A model generated the notes under the pieces. It ran no database searches. It saw only the letters and a list, made by a program, of their open reading frames with translations, and was not told where the DNA came from. Source: DATBRC01 sp036560485 (lineage in GTDB: Bacteria; Pseudomonadota; Gammaproteobacteria; Burkholderiales; Burkholderiaceae_D). From it: 64,000 bases of DNA. Below are positions 53,135 through 61,552 of this stretch, piece by piece. Position numbers and translations under genes: made by a program. Every line of letters starts with the position of its first letter. The stretch's first letter is position 1. The stretch covers positions 1 through 64,000 of the forward strand of contig DATBRC010000037.1 in assembly GCA_036560485.1 (NCBI GenBank), given 5' to 3'.

Positions 53135-54364
53135 ATGAGTTTAATTAATCGCATGTTGCAAGACCTCGACTCTCGTGGCACCGAGAGTGTGGGGAAGGGC
53201 GCGATGTATGCGCAAATCAGGTCTGTGCCGGAAGCGCCAAAAACCTTTTCGCTTCGATGGATCTGGCTGGTTGTGCCCGCCGTATTGGTCATCGCGATCA
53301 TCGCTTGGCAATGGATGCCGCATTCTGCGAAGATCAATAAGACGATTGCATCGAATAAGATGATTGAAGCGCCAATACAGACATCAAGCCAAGCTTCAAA
53401 TCAAGTATCCAACGCGGTCGAATCGTCAGTGCAGACTTCACTGATCGACCTCAAACTTTCCTCCGATCTTAGCTTGACGCCGTTACAGGGGCAGCAGCCG
53501 ACATTGCAGAGCCCTATCGACAAGAACGATAGCAGCAATTCAGCGGAGGTTGATATTGCGAGACCGCCTCTTGCAAATAATAAACAAGTTGGTTTGGCTG
53601 ATGATAAAAAAAGTGCACTCGACAAATCAGTAGAGATTATCCAGAAATTGAATACAAATTCCACCGCAGCAAAATCAATCGCGGTACCGGCTTCGATTCC
53701 TGTTACGCCTAAAGAAAACGTATCGGCGGCGCCAGCAAAAGTAAGTGAGGCTGACCCAATCATCATCCACAAACAGGTCAATGAATTAACTGTGCAACAG
53801 CGCGCAGAAAATGAATACAGAAAAGCGCTATTGTTGATTCAGCAGAGCAAGCCTGCAGAAGCGATTGCGGGAATGGAACAGGCATTGCAGCTGGATCGGC
53901 AAAAGGTATCGGCACGTCAGGCTTTGGCCGGCTTATTGATCGATGCTAACCGTCAGGATGAAGCGGTACGCCGATTGCAGGAAGGGTTGGCAATTGATCC
54001 GGCACAAGCGGGATTGGCAATGATTCTCGCTCGCTTGCAAGTGGAAAAAGGCGAACTCAAACACGCACTCGAAACCTTGGAGCATACGTTACCTTATGCT
54101 GCTGAGCGTGCTGATTATCAGGCGTTTTTAGCGGCATTACTGCAGCGCGATGGACGAAATAAAGAAGCCGTTGAACACTATGCTGTGGCATTGCATCAAA
54201 ACCCGCAGAATGGAATTTGGTGGATGGGGTTGGGAATCTCGTTGCATGCAGAAAATCGTTTGCCGGAGGCGCGCGAAGCTTTCGGCCGCGCGAAGTCGTC
54301 GAATGTACTGACACCTGAACTTCAAGTTTTTGTCGATCAAAAACTAAATCAATTGAAGCAATGA
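53135..54364 (+). CDS. mshN: MSHA biogenesis protein MshN (TPR)
   Basis: 409 residues from the ATG at 53135 (MSLINRMLQDLDSRG, the usual MshN start). A membrane helix (IWLVVPAVLVIAIIAWQWM) leads to a Ser/Ala-rich periplasmic linker and C-terminal TPR units (NEYRKALLLIQQSKPAEAIAGMEQALQLD onward). It closes the MSHA operon. An upstream in-frame Met would overlap mshM, but the conserved start argues against it. Confidence 0.9.
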   Translation: MSLINRMLQDLDSRGTESVGKGAMYAQIRSVPEAPKTFSLRWIWLVVPAVLVIAIIAWQWMPHSAKINKTIASNKMIEAPIQTSSQASNQVSNAVESSVQTSLIDLKLSSDLSLTPLQGQQPTLQSPIDKNDSSNSAEVDIARPPLANNKQVGLADDKKSALDKSVEIIQKLNTNSTAAKSIAVPASIPVTPKENVSAAPAKVSEADPIIIHKQVNELTVQQRAENEYRKALLLIQQSKPAEAIAGMEQALQLDRQKVSARQALAGLLIDANRQDEAVRRLQEGLAIDPAQAGLAMILARLQVEKGELKHALETLEHTLPYAAERADYQAFLAALLQRDGRNKEAVEHYAVALHQNPQNGIWWMGLGISLHAENRLPEAREAFGRAKSSNVLTPELQVFVDQKLNQLKQ

Positions 54365-54412
54365 TTTTTTATTTATAACTCATTTCCTAAATAGGCATAT
54401 GCGTGCCGTCGA

Positions 54413-55237
54413 TTAATTCGAGGGCGCGAACAATCCGTATGTGTTGCTGCCTTGGCGTAGTGCGCGATATCTCTCCACGCGGCTGGAGATAATCGATATC
54501 AGGTTTTCAGGATCGATTGGTTTCGTCAGAAAATTGTCAGCACCGGTTTCGATCGCGCTGACCTGACGATCTATATCGCCGTCACCAGACAAGAAAATAA
54601 GCGGGATATTTACGTAAGTATTGTTCTGCCGGATCAATTTGGCAATTTCGGCGCCTGTACAAGACGGCATGTACATATCCATCAAAATCAAATCCGGTTT
54701 GAAGTTATGCAGTGCTTCCAGAATTTGTGTCGGATCGTTCAATACTTTTACCTGCATTGCTGCAAGGCTGAGCACGGCCTGATAAAACTCGGACAAGAGT
54801 ACATCGTCGTCCACGGCTAAAATGTGGTATGCGCGTATCTTTCTGCGTGAAATCTTGTCGTCAATCCGATCTGATAGCGCAGCGGTATCCACCGGTTTTA
54901 TGAAGTAACCATCGACGTCGGCACGTACGGCTTCCAGCCGTTTTTCAAAATCGTCTTCGCTGGATAGCATGATGACCGGGAAAAATGCCTCATCAGCTGT
55001 CGCACGTGCTTTCATGGCTGCTGCTGCCAATTGGCCCTGATCAGCATCGCAATCGAGAATCAACACGTTTGGTTCCTGTTCTGCAATTGCTTTGGCAAGA
55101 TCAACAGCCTGATGGAAGCTCTTGATCTCGTAGCCATATTGATGCAGTGCCGACACGAAGGTATCAGTCGTCGTGTTGTTGTCCGCCGCGAGATAAAGCA
55201 AAGAGCGATTTTCCTGTTCCGTATCCTGGTTTTCCAT
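54413..55237 (-). CDS. tandem-receiver response regulator
   Basis: 274 residues from the ATG at 55237, which has AGGTGG upstream; a GTG at 55243 is the alternative. The first receiver has LILDCDADQG with an Asp, VIMLSSED and YFIKPVD. The second has AVDDDVLLSEF, LILMDMYMPSCTG, IFLSGDGD and FLTKPID, with all key residues intact. There is no DNA-binding or enzyme domain. It lies downstream of the degenerate HD-GYP gene in the same direction (about 50 bases apart). It converges on mshN, suggesting a role in signalling near the MSHA system, which is inference. Confidence 0.88.
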   Translation of the reverse strand: MENQDTEQENRSLLYLAADNNTTTDTFVSALHQYGYEIKSFHQAVDLAKAIAEQEPNVLILDCDADQGQLAAAAMKARATADEAFFPVIMLSSEDDFEKRLEAVRADVDGYFIKPVDTAALSDRIDDKISRRKIRAYHILAVDDDVLLSEFYQAVLSLAAMQVKVLNDPTQILEALHNFKPDLILMDMYMPSCTGAEIAKLIRQNNTYVNIPLIFLSGDGDIDRQVSAIETGADNFLTKPIDPENLISIISSRVERYRALRQGSNTYGLFAPSN

Positions 55238-55288
55238 TTCCACCTATCCTATATAAAGTTCGGTGCGCCGTTAAGGCGTATTGTGTAA

Positions 55289-56425
55289 TCACAATTTGGC
55301 TTCGTCGCCCCATAATTGTTGCATGCTGAAGCGCAGGGCAGCCTTGTCTTCGTCCAGGACTTCACGAATTGAAAAAAGTTGTTTGGCCGTGTCGCGTTTA
55401 ATCGGGAACGATAGTGGCGCGCCGCGTGGTCCGATCAATGCATGGACGATAGGTGTGGTTGTCGTTTCGCCTCTTCCGGTTACCACGCCAATTTCCCCGT
55501 TTTCCAGCTTGACGAATGTACCAGTCGGATAGATGCCCAATTCCCTGATGAAGCAGGTCGTCAATGTGGGGTCGATATTTTTTTTGTCGGCCAAAAGAAT
55601 ATCGCGCAGTGCTGCGTTCGGTAGCAACGATTTACGATAATTCCGACCTGACACGCGTGCACAATAGCGGTCTGCAATCGAAATGATTTTTGCACAATCC
55701 GGGATGTCATGATTGGCTTTTCCCAACGGGTAACCGCTTCCGTCTTCGTTTTCATGATGTTGCAATACATACGAAAGCCAATCCGGATTATCAATGCCGA
55801 CGCTTTTCAATAAGCTCACGCTTTCTTGAGGATGGTCATGTATCAGCTTCTTATCAGCTTCACTAAGAGGATCCGCTGAATTTTGCATGGCTTCTTGCTG
55901 GCGCAGCATGCCGACATTCATGGTCAGTGCTGCTGCGGTGATGGTCAGGATTTCATTCGGCGATTTTTTCATCGACGTGGCTACCAATAAGGAAACCAAC
56001 GCGGTATCTATGCAATGACGCACCGGGTAACTTCCTGCTTCCTGGTTAAGCAAGATGCAGGCAAGTGCCACATCGGGGTTTATTTTTGCAGCATAAATAA
56101 GCGCATTTGCGACTTCAATTATTTTGTCCTTTGCATCTGCCTCATTAGTCAAATTAAATAGCAGACGCTCCAGCCGCTTATTGGCGAGATTGATCAAGCG
56201 TAGAACAGATGGAAGTTCCTGGATTTTTGCTGGCTTGGGCTGCGATTTTTTTTCTAGGGCTTTCGCGTCTACGAACAAGCCTCGTTCGACCAGTGCTTCT
56301 ACTTGATGAGCGCGTTCGACAACATAACCTCGGCTCAGTAACAAATGGCCACCAGCATCGAAAACATCCCATGGCAAGGCTTCGCCGATGACGATGTCCG
56401 ACATGTTAATGCGATGTTGATCCAT
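55289..56425 (-). CDS. degenerate HD-GYP domain protein
   Basis: 378 residues from the ATG at 56425, preceded by GGGAAG; a GTG at 56428 is the alternative. The N-terminal 70 residues contain a DUF3391-like start (VIGEALPWDVFDAGGHLLLSRGYVV). The HD-GYP domain keeps His 198 (IHDHPQESVSLL), HHE at 223-225 and the GYP signature in DGSGYP. The H-D-I-G motif is replaced by M-N-V-G at 169-172. Metal binding is therefore compromised and c-di-GMP hydrolysis is unlikely. It may sense c-di-GMP or bind partners instead. It is co-oriented with the tandem-receiver gene. Confidence 0.85.
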   Translation of the reverse strand: MDQHRINMSDIVIGEALPWDVFDAGGHLLLSRGYVVERAHQVEALVERGLFVDAKALEKKSQPKPAKIQELPSVLRLINLANKRLERLLFNLTNEADAKDKIIEVANALIYAAKINPDVALACILLNQEAGSYPVRHCIDTALVSLLVATSMKKSPNEILTITAAALTMNVGMLRQQEAMQNSADPLSEADKKLIHDHPQESVSLLKSVGIDNPDWLSYVLQHHENEDGSGYPLGKANHDIPDCAKIISIADRYCARVSGRNYRKSLLPNAALRDILLADKKNIDPTLTTCFIRELGIYPTGTFVKLENGEIGVVTGRGETTTTPIVHALIGPRGAPLSFPIKRDTAKQLFSIREVLDEDKAALRFSMQQLWGDEAKL

Positions 56426-56547
56426 CACACTTCCCTTTATCGCTTCAGGCGATTATTTTTTATTTTGTTCCAATAAGACTTGTATGGATTGCCTTTATAT
56501 AGGAATAGAAACCCTTCTCCCCATAATGGCAATATATATCGGACACT

Positions 56548-57717
56548 TTAAAGTGTCACTAGTTGATTGATGGCTAATTGCAACGTTTCTTCTTTCTTCG
56601 CGAAACAAAAACGTACGATCGAAGATTCCTTGGTCATTTGATAAAAAGCAGAAACGGGGATTGCAGCGACGCCGATCTCGGTTGTTAACCATTTGGCAAA
56701 ATCCAATTCAGGCATGTCGGATATCGCGGAATAGTCGACGCATTGGAAATAAGTGCCTTCGGATGGCAAAAGTCTGAAGCGGCTTTTTTTCAGTCCGGCG
56801 CGAAAAAAATCGCGCTTGCGCTGATAGAAATCTGGCAGGTCCAGGTATGGCTTGGGATCCGTCATATAAGCCGCAAGCCCCTGCTGCATAGGAGAATTGA
56901 CTGAAAATACGTTGTACTGGTGGATCTTGCGAAATTCGGCGGTTAGCACCGCTGGTGCCGCGACATAGCCGATTTTCCATCCGGTGACATGGTAGGTTTT
57001 GCCAAAACTGGACACTACAAATGCACGGTCGCCGAGGCCGGGATAGCGGCAAACCGATTCATGCCGCATGCCGTCGTAGACCATATGCTCGTAGACTTCG
57101 TCGGAAAGTATCAAAATGCCGGTCCCGCGCACAATCTCTTCCAAGGCTTCCAGATCCGGTTGATGGAGTACTGAACCGGTTGGATTATGAGGCGAATTAA
57201 TGATGATCAAGCGTGTCTTTTTTGTAACAGCAGAGGCGATTTTGTCCCATGGCACCGTATAACCGGTCGTGTCGATCTTCATTGGTACCGCGATCAGCGT
57301 GCCACCTGCAAGCGTAATGGCAGGCATATAACTATCGTAGGCTGGCTCGATGATGATGACTTCATCACCCGGATGCACACAGCATAAGATTGCTGTGGTC
57401 AGCGCTTGCGTTGCGCCGGCGGTGATGGTTATCTCAGTCGCGGGATTGTAAGTGCGGTGGTAGAGCGCTTCGATTTTCTGGGCGATTGCAGCACGCAATG
57501 CCGGGGTGCCGGGCATTGGCGGATATTGATTGGCACCATTCTTCATTGCGTTGTTGACGGCATCGATCAATGCAGGTTCACAGTCGAAATCCGGAAATCC
57601 CTGGCCGAGATTGACAGCGCCTTTTTCAGCGGACAAGGCCGACATGAGGGTAAAGATCGTGGTGCCGGTATTCGGCAATTTCGAAGCAATTCCAGGATGA
57701 GCAATGAATGAGTCCAT
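56548..57717 (-). CDS. PLP-dependent class I/II aminotransferase (methionine aminotransferase-like)
   Basis: 389 residues. The fold-type I signatures are GAVNLGQGFPDFDCEP, ITAGATQALTTAI, NSPHNPTGSVL, LSDEVYEHMVYDG and SFGKTYHVTGWKIGY, whose Lys forms the Schiff base with PLP. A closing SIVRFCFAKKEETL holds the substrate Arg. The sequence fits the YbdL/kynurenine aminotransferase-like methionine aminotransferases. It is monocistronic, with an upstream region that reaches the solo repeat end at 57.8 kb. Confidence 0.92.
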   Translation of the reverse strand: MDSFIAHPGIASKLPNTGTTIFTLMSALSAEKGAVNLGQGFPDFDCEPALIDAVNNAMKNGANQYPPMPGTPALRAAIAQKIEALYHRTYNPATEITITAGATQALTTAILCCVHPGDEVIIIEPAYDSYMPAITLAGGTLIAVPMKIDTTGYTVPWDKIASAVTKKTRLIIINSPHNPTGSVLHQPDLEALEEIVRGTGILILSDEVYEHMVYDGMRHESVCRYPGLGDRAFVVSSFGKTYHVTGWKIGYVAAPAVLTAEFRKIHQYNVFSVNSPMQQGLAAYMTDPKPYLDLPDFYQRKRDFFRAGLKKSRFRLLPSEGTYFQCVDYSAISDMPELDFAKWLTTEIGVAAIPVSAFYQMTKESSIVRFCFAKKEETLQLAINQLVTL

Positions 57718-57806
57718 GGGGCGATACGTCGGGCTAAAATTGCATTCTAGTGCAGTTCAGGTTCATTTGAGGTGTTGTCGTTGCAGCTGCCGAAACTAGA
57801 ATTCTT

Positions 57807-57826
57807 GGAGCGCCTAACAAAATGCG
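57807..57826. repeat. solo end of the 103-bp inverted-repeat element, copy C
   Basis: GGAGCGCCTAACAAAATGCG matches one end of copy B in 19 of 20 positions. No second end or central core follows, so it is either a remnant or a very degenerate copy. It lies just beyond the 3' end of the PIN gene. Confidence 0.6.
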
Positions 57827-57836
57827 TTCTACTTGA

Positions 57837-58271
57837 TCAAGTAAATGCGAGAGTCCAGGCTTCTGGAGACATGATCTTGAACATACCTGCCTTGGCATTT
57901 TTCCTCGCCAGTTTCAGTAAGGCCTTGTCTTTTGTGATCAACACTTCTGCATGAGCATCCCTTGCCAATTCCAGAAATTTTTGATCGTCAGGATCGCTGC
58001 ATAGAGGCAAAGGTGCGACTGCTTGAGAAGTCGACTCCTGCACTGAAATGCAGGTGATTAACGCATCAAATTCAGCCGCACTTCGCAGTTTGGAATGTGC
58101 ATCCAGCGGCAAGTGAGGGTAATCCAGCACAATCAGCCATTCCATTCGGCAGTCATTGCGTGTCACGGCCTTGATCGAGCCATTCTTGAGGGCGTCGTGG
58201 AGTTTGATCCAACGGGGATCATTAAATACGAATAAATCCAGGCATACGTTGGTATCCAAAACGATGCGCAT
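57837..58271 (-). CDS. PIN-domain toxin-like protein without a visible antitoxin
   Basis: 144 residues. LDTNVCLDLFVF gives the first acidic residue of the PIN nuclease site, MEWLIVLDYP the Glu, and SDPDDQKFLELARDAHAEVLITKDKALL the last Asp cluster. It matches the group annotated as putative TA-system toxin, PIN family. Only 97 bases separate its start from the bamD stop and no small antitoxin frame is seen on either side, so the partner is missing or elsewhere. A role in RNA cleavage is inferred from the fold. Confidence 0.85.
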   Translation of the reverse strand: MRIVLDTNVCLDLFVFNDPRWIKLHDALKNGSIKAVTRNDCRMEWLIVLDYPHLPLDAHSKLRSAAEFDALITCISVQESTSQAVAPLPLCSDPDDQKFLELARDAHAEVLITKDKALLKLARKNAKAGMFKIMSPEAWTLAFT

Positions 58272-58308
58272 TTTTCAGACTCCATCAAAAATCAATTGAG
58301 TTCCAATT

Positions 58309-58335
58309 AAAAAGCCCCGCATAGCGAGGCTTTTT
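58309..58335 (-). terminator. bidirectional rho-independent terminator
   Basis: AAAAAGCC-CCGC and GCG-AGGCTTTTT form a hairpin with A-run and T-run on both sides. It sits between bamD and the PIN gene, both on the minus strand, and mainly terminates bamD. Confidence 0.85.
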
Positions 58336-58368
58336 AAAATCAGGGTGCATGGAAAGTTGGCAAACGAT

Positions 58369-59166
58369 TTACCAAAATTTCCACCATGCGCCATTCTGTG
58401 CCTGAGCACCTGCTACATATCGGCTATTCGGGAAATTCTTTTTCAGGATACGCTCTGAGTCGTCGCGTAAATTCGGCATTCCCAATGCATCATACGAACG
58501 GGCCATGATATATAGTGCTTCTTCATTCGCCGGGGTTTCGTGATATTCCTTGATGGCGTACTGCGCGCGATTGGCCGCAGCCACGTAGGCCCCGCGTCGA
58601 TAATAATATTTTGCGACATTCACTTCATATTGTGCAATGGAATCAAGCAGGTATTTCATGCGTAACAATGCATCATCGCGGTAAATACTATCCGGAAAGC
58701 GTTCGGTCAATTGTTTAAAGGAATCAAACGCTTCACGCGCGGCCTTGGGGTCGCGTTCGGTTGGATCCTGTTTGGATATGGTATGGAATAGTCCAAGCTT
58801 GTCGTTGAAATTAATCAAACCGCGCAAGTAGTACATGTAATCGACGTTCGGATGATTAGGATGCAATTTGATAAAACGTTCAACGGCCGCCAAAGCTTGC
58901 GCCTGATCACCTTGACGATAGTGGACATAGGCGATTTGCATTTGTGCCTGTTGCGCATAGGTGCCAAACGGATAACGCGATTCCAGCTTCTCGTAATACT
59001 GTATCGACTTGTCATAGGCGCCACTCGCAAATTGATCGTTTGCCTCCGAGTATAATTTGGAGGCAGACCAATCTTTTGTTTCGTCTTCCAGATCGGGGAG
59101 CAAGCCGCAAGAGGACACTGATAAAACGAAAAGAAGGGCGATGAATTTCAGCAATTTTTTTTGCAT
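58369..59166 (-). CDS. bamD: outer-membrane assembly lipoprotein BamD
   Basis: 265 residues from the ATG at 59166, chosen because the signal sequence MQKKLLKFIALLFVLSVSSCGLL starts there; the frame is open further upstream. The lipobox VSSC gives the lipidated Cys. Five TPR-like repeats follow (ASKLYSEANDQFASGAYDKSIQYYEKLESRYPFGTYAQQAQMQIAYVHYRQGD onward). It is an essential part of the BAM complex that inserts beta-barrel proteins. It is divergent from rluD, a common arrangement in betaproteobacteria. Confidence 0.96.
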   Translation of the reverse strand: MQKKLLKFIALLFVLSVSSCGLLPDLEDETKDWSASKLYSEANDQFASGAYDKSIQYYEKLESRYPFGTYAQQAQMQIAYVHYRQGDQAQALAAVERFIKLHPNHPNVDYMYYLRGLINFNDKLGLFHTISKQDPTERDPKAAREAFDSFKQLTERFPDSIYRDDALLRMKYLLDSIAQYEVNVAKYYYRRGAYVAAANRAQYAIKEYHETPANEEALYIMARSYDALGMPNLRDDSERILKKNFPNSRYVAGAQAQNGAWWKFW

Positions 59167-59336
59167 GGTCTTTTGCAAGAATCTAAATCTGTAACAAGTA
59201 TTGAGCAAGTATGTAATCATGCTTGCCGCGTCAACCCCAGAAGGGGTGAATCTTTAACGCAACTATACTGACTAATAGTGCCAAAACGGCGTGTAACGTT
59301 TCTGGGTTTAATTAAACAAAGGGCTGATTATAGCCG

Positions 59337-60362
59337 ATGGGACCTGTAGTGAGAGTAACACCTGCGATGAAATTGAATGAACCCCTTCCGGATGATGATA
59401 TTGAAGATGCTGAAGGCGAGGGCAGTGCTTTATTCGATATGCCTCCGATCACATTGAAATTGTCCCCGGAAGTGTGTGGAGATCGGCTGGATAAAGTCAT
59501 TGCCAAGCTTGTTCCGCAATTTTCCCGAAGCCGTTTGCAGCAATGGATCGAAGCAGGATTTGTGTCTGTAGATGATGAAACTGCGAGGGCAAAAATGACC
59601 GTTTTCGGGGACGAAACGGTGCGTATCTTGCCGCAGCCGGCCCCGGAAGATGAGGCATTCAAACCGGAGCCGATGGATTTATCCATCGTGCATGAAGATG
59701 CTGCAATCATTGTGTTGAATAAGCCAGCCGGCTTGGTTGTACATCCAGCCGCAGGTAATTGGTCTGGTACGTTACTGAATGGCTTGCTGCATCATTACCC
59801 TCCTCTGACTGGCGTCCCTCGCGCTGGGATCGTACACCGCCTGGATAAAGACACGAGCGGCTTGATGGTAGTGGCGAAAACACTGGAGGCGCATACCGAC
59901 CTGGTACGTCAACTACAAGCACGCACCGTCAAGCGTGAGTATCTGGCGCTGGTGTGGGGTACGCCGCAAGCCAGCGGAAAAATCGATGCTTCGATAGGCA
60001 GGCATGCGCGTGATCGAATCAAGATGGCAGTGTCGGAAAATCTGAGCGCCAAGCCGGCCTTTACTCGTTTTCAGCGTGTTGCGACTGGTGCATTGGACGG
60101 GCGTCCGGTGAGCTTGATGCGCTGCCAGCTGGAGACGGGGCGTACGCATCAAATTCGCGTGCATATGCTGTCGATCGGGTTTCCGCTGGTTGGCGATGCA
60201 TTGTACGGAAAAGCACATCTGGTGCCGGCGTTTCCGCGCCAGGCGCTACAGGCTTGCCGCTTGGGCTTGATTCACCCTGTTTCAGGCAAAGAATGTGAAT
60301 GGCAAATTCCGCTTGCGGCGGATTTTGCCGATTTATTGGTGCGCGCAAAAATTCAATTATAA
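59337..60362 (+). CDS. rluD: 23S rRNA pseudouridine synthase RluD
   Basis: 341 residues. After a poorly conserved 35-residue head there is an S4 domain (DRLDKVIAKLVPQFSRSRLQQWIEAGFVSVDD), then LDLSIVHEDAAIIVLNKPAGLVVHPAAGN-like sequence. The active-site HRLDKDTSGLMVVAKT has the catalytic Asp, and a TGRTHQIRVHM segment follows. It modifies helix 69 of 23S rRNA. A later ATG at 59367 is an alternative start. It precedes pgeF by 12 bases, a common pair. Confidence 0.95.
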   Translation: MGPVVRVTPAMKLNEPLPDDDIEDAEGEGSALFDMPPITLKLSPEVCGDRLDKVIAKLVPQFSRSRLQQWIEAGFVSVDDETARAKMTVFGDETVRILPQPAPEDEAFKPEPMDLSIVHEDAAIIVLNKPAGLVVHPAAGNWSGTLLNGLLHHYPPLTGVPRAGIVHRLDKDTSGLMVVAKTLEAHTDLVRQLQARTVKREYLALVWGTPQASGKIDASIGRHARDRIKMAVSENLSAKPAFTRFQRVATGALDGRPVSLMRCQLETGRTHQIRVHMLSIGFPLVGDALYGKAHLVPAFPRQALQACRLGLIHPVSGKECEWQIPLAADFADLLVRAKIQL

Positions 60363-60374
60363 CGATATCGTTTT

Positions 60375-61133
60375 ATGGACCTCATCATTCCCGATTGGAC
60401 CGGCATACCCGCCAATATCGGCGCGTTGACAACCACGCGCCGCGGGGGATTCAGCCGGTCGCCGTATGACGATGGTATGGGTCATGGCGGATTGAATCTG
60501 GCTATGCACGTTGCGGATCAAGAGCATGTCGTTCAACAAAACAGGCAGCTATTAAAAGCGATTCTTCCATCTGAGCCAGCTTGGTTGACCCAGGTTCATG
60601 GGGTCGCTGTGGTAGACGCTGCTTCGATAACAGGAGCACCTGAAGCGGATGCCAGTATCTCCACCGTGCCTGGTGTGGTATGTGCGATTCAAACCGCAGA
60701 TTGTCTTCCTGTATTGTTTAGCGATGTGAAGGGGCAGGTCGTTGGTGCGGCACATGCCGGTTGGCGTGGCTTGTTGCATGGCGTTTTGAATAAAACGCTT
60801 GAACGCATGCAAACGGCAGGTGCTGAAGAGATTATTGCGTGGCTGGGACCGGCTATTGGACCGCAATGCTTTGAAGTCGGTGCAGAAGTCATGCATGCAT
60901 TCATTGAGCGCGATCAGGATGCACAGCAAGCCTTTAGGCCAGTGGTAGCGCAACCGGAAAAATATTTAGCGGATATCTATCAATTGGCACGACTATTGCT
61001 GAACAAATCCGGGGTTAGCAAGATATATGGCGGCGGTTTCTGTACAGTGACAGACCGCGATACTTTTTATTCCTATCGGCGTGACAAGACTACAGGACGC
61101 ATGGCGTCCCTGATCTGGATTAAGAGCACCTAA
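60375..61133 (+). CDS. pgeF: PgeF/YfiH polyphenol-oxidase-fold protein
   Basis: 252 residues of the YfiH family. WLTQVHGVAVVDA gives the first metal-binding His, TADCLPVLFSD the Cys and AHAGWRGLLHGVL the second His. GPAIGPQCFEVG and a closing FYSYRRDKTTGRMASLIWI match the family. PgeF edits peptidoglycan precursors by removing wrongly added L-Ser in E. coli; other members act on purine nucleosides. The last codons and the stop (AAG AGC ACC TAA) lie within repeat copy B, which has probably replaced the original end. Confidence 0.92.
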   Translation: MDLIIPDWTGIPANIGALTTTRRGGFSRSPYDDGMGHGGLNLAMHVADQEHVVQQNRQLLKAILPSEPAWLTQVHGVAVVDAASITGAPEADASISTVPGVVCAIQTADCLPVLFSDVKGQVVGAAHAGWRGLLHGVLNKTLERMQTAGAEEIIAWLGPAIGPQCFEVGAEVMHAFIERDQDAQQAFRPVVAQPEKYLADIYQLARLLLNKSGVSKIYGGGFCTVTDRDTFYSYRRDKTTGRMASLIWIKST

Positions 61134-61225
61134 CAAAATGCGCCTGGCAGCGTTGCGCCTCTTTGCCGTACAGGCGTACTGTCTGCATCGGCGCGCCTTG
61201 CCAGGCGCATTTTGTTAGGCGCTCT
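61123..61225. repeat. 103-bp inverted-repeat element, copy B (attC-like ends)
   Basis: Terminal inverted repeats of 27 bp with one mismatch (AGAGCRCCTAACAAAATGCG, then CCTGGCA) enclose a core reading TGCCGTACAGGCGTACTG, then TCTGCATCG. It is the same length as copy A and matches it in inverse orientation. Its end contains the pgeF stop codon. ACCTAAC and GTTAGGC fit the attC core consensus. It could also form a strong hairpin in the pgeF transcript. Confidence 0.85.
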
Positions 61226-61245
61226 AAGTAATAGATAGAAAACCA

Positions 61246-61500
61246 CTATGTTTTGATATCGAATTCCTCTGATTCAATAGTCGTTTTTTGTATTTGATTG
61301 GACAAGTCATTCTTTGAATTTTCAGTGTTTTCAGCATTAAGCCGCGCGCGTTTTCGCCGCGGGCTGCCGATCAAGTATAAAATGATTGTCAGAGGGACAA
61401 TGCAATAAAATAGAAAAGTCATCATGCCGGCAATGACGGAATGCTCCGTCAATGACATGAGAAGCACGACATATATCCAGGCGATTGCGACGATGTACAT
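61246..61500 (-). CDS. small conserved-looking membrane protein
   Basis: 84 residues with two membrane helices (VAIAWIYVVLLMSLTEHSVIAG overlapping the first, then MTFLFYCIVPLTIILYLIG), followed by a basic cluster RRKRARLN and a polar tail. It is divergent from phaC, with only 52 bases between starts, a position in which small unknown membrane proteins are often seen. No function can be assigned. The reading frame is favoured over the antisense ones by its helix pattern. Confidence 0.65.
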   Translation of the reverse strand: MYIVAIAWIYVVLLMSLTEHSVIAGMMTFLFYCIVPLTIILYLIGSPRRKRARLNAENTENSKNDLSNQIQKTTIESEEFDIKT

Positions 61501-61552
61501 AGAATTTGAATGATAGAAACCACATTAATATACGCTAATAACAGGCTCAAAC

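Noticed and set aside
53124..53138. Four-codon frame MSFK between mshM and mshN
   Set aside because: It is a by-product of the 11-bp duplication and too short to be a gene.
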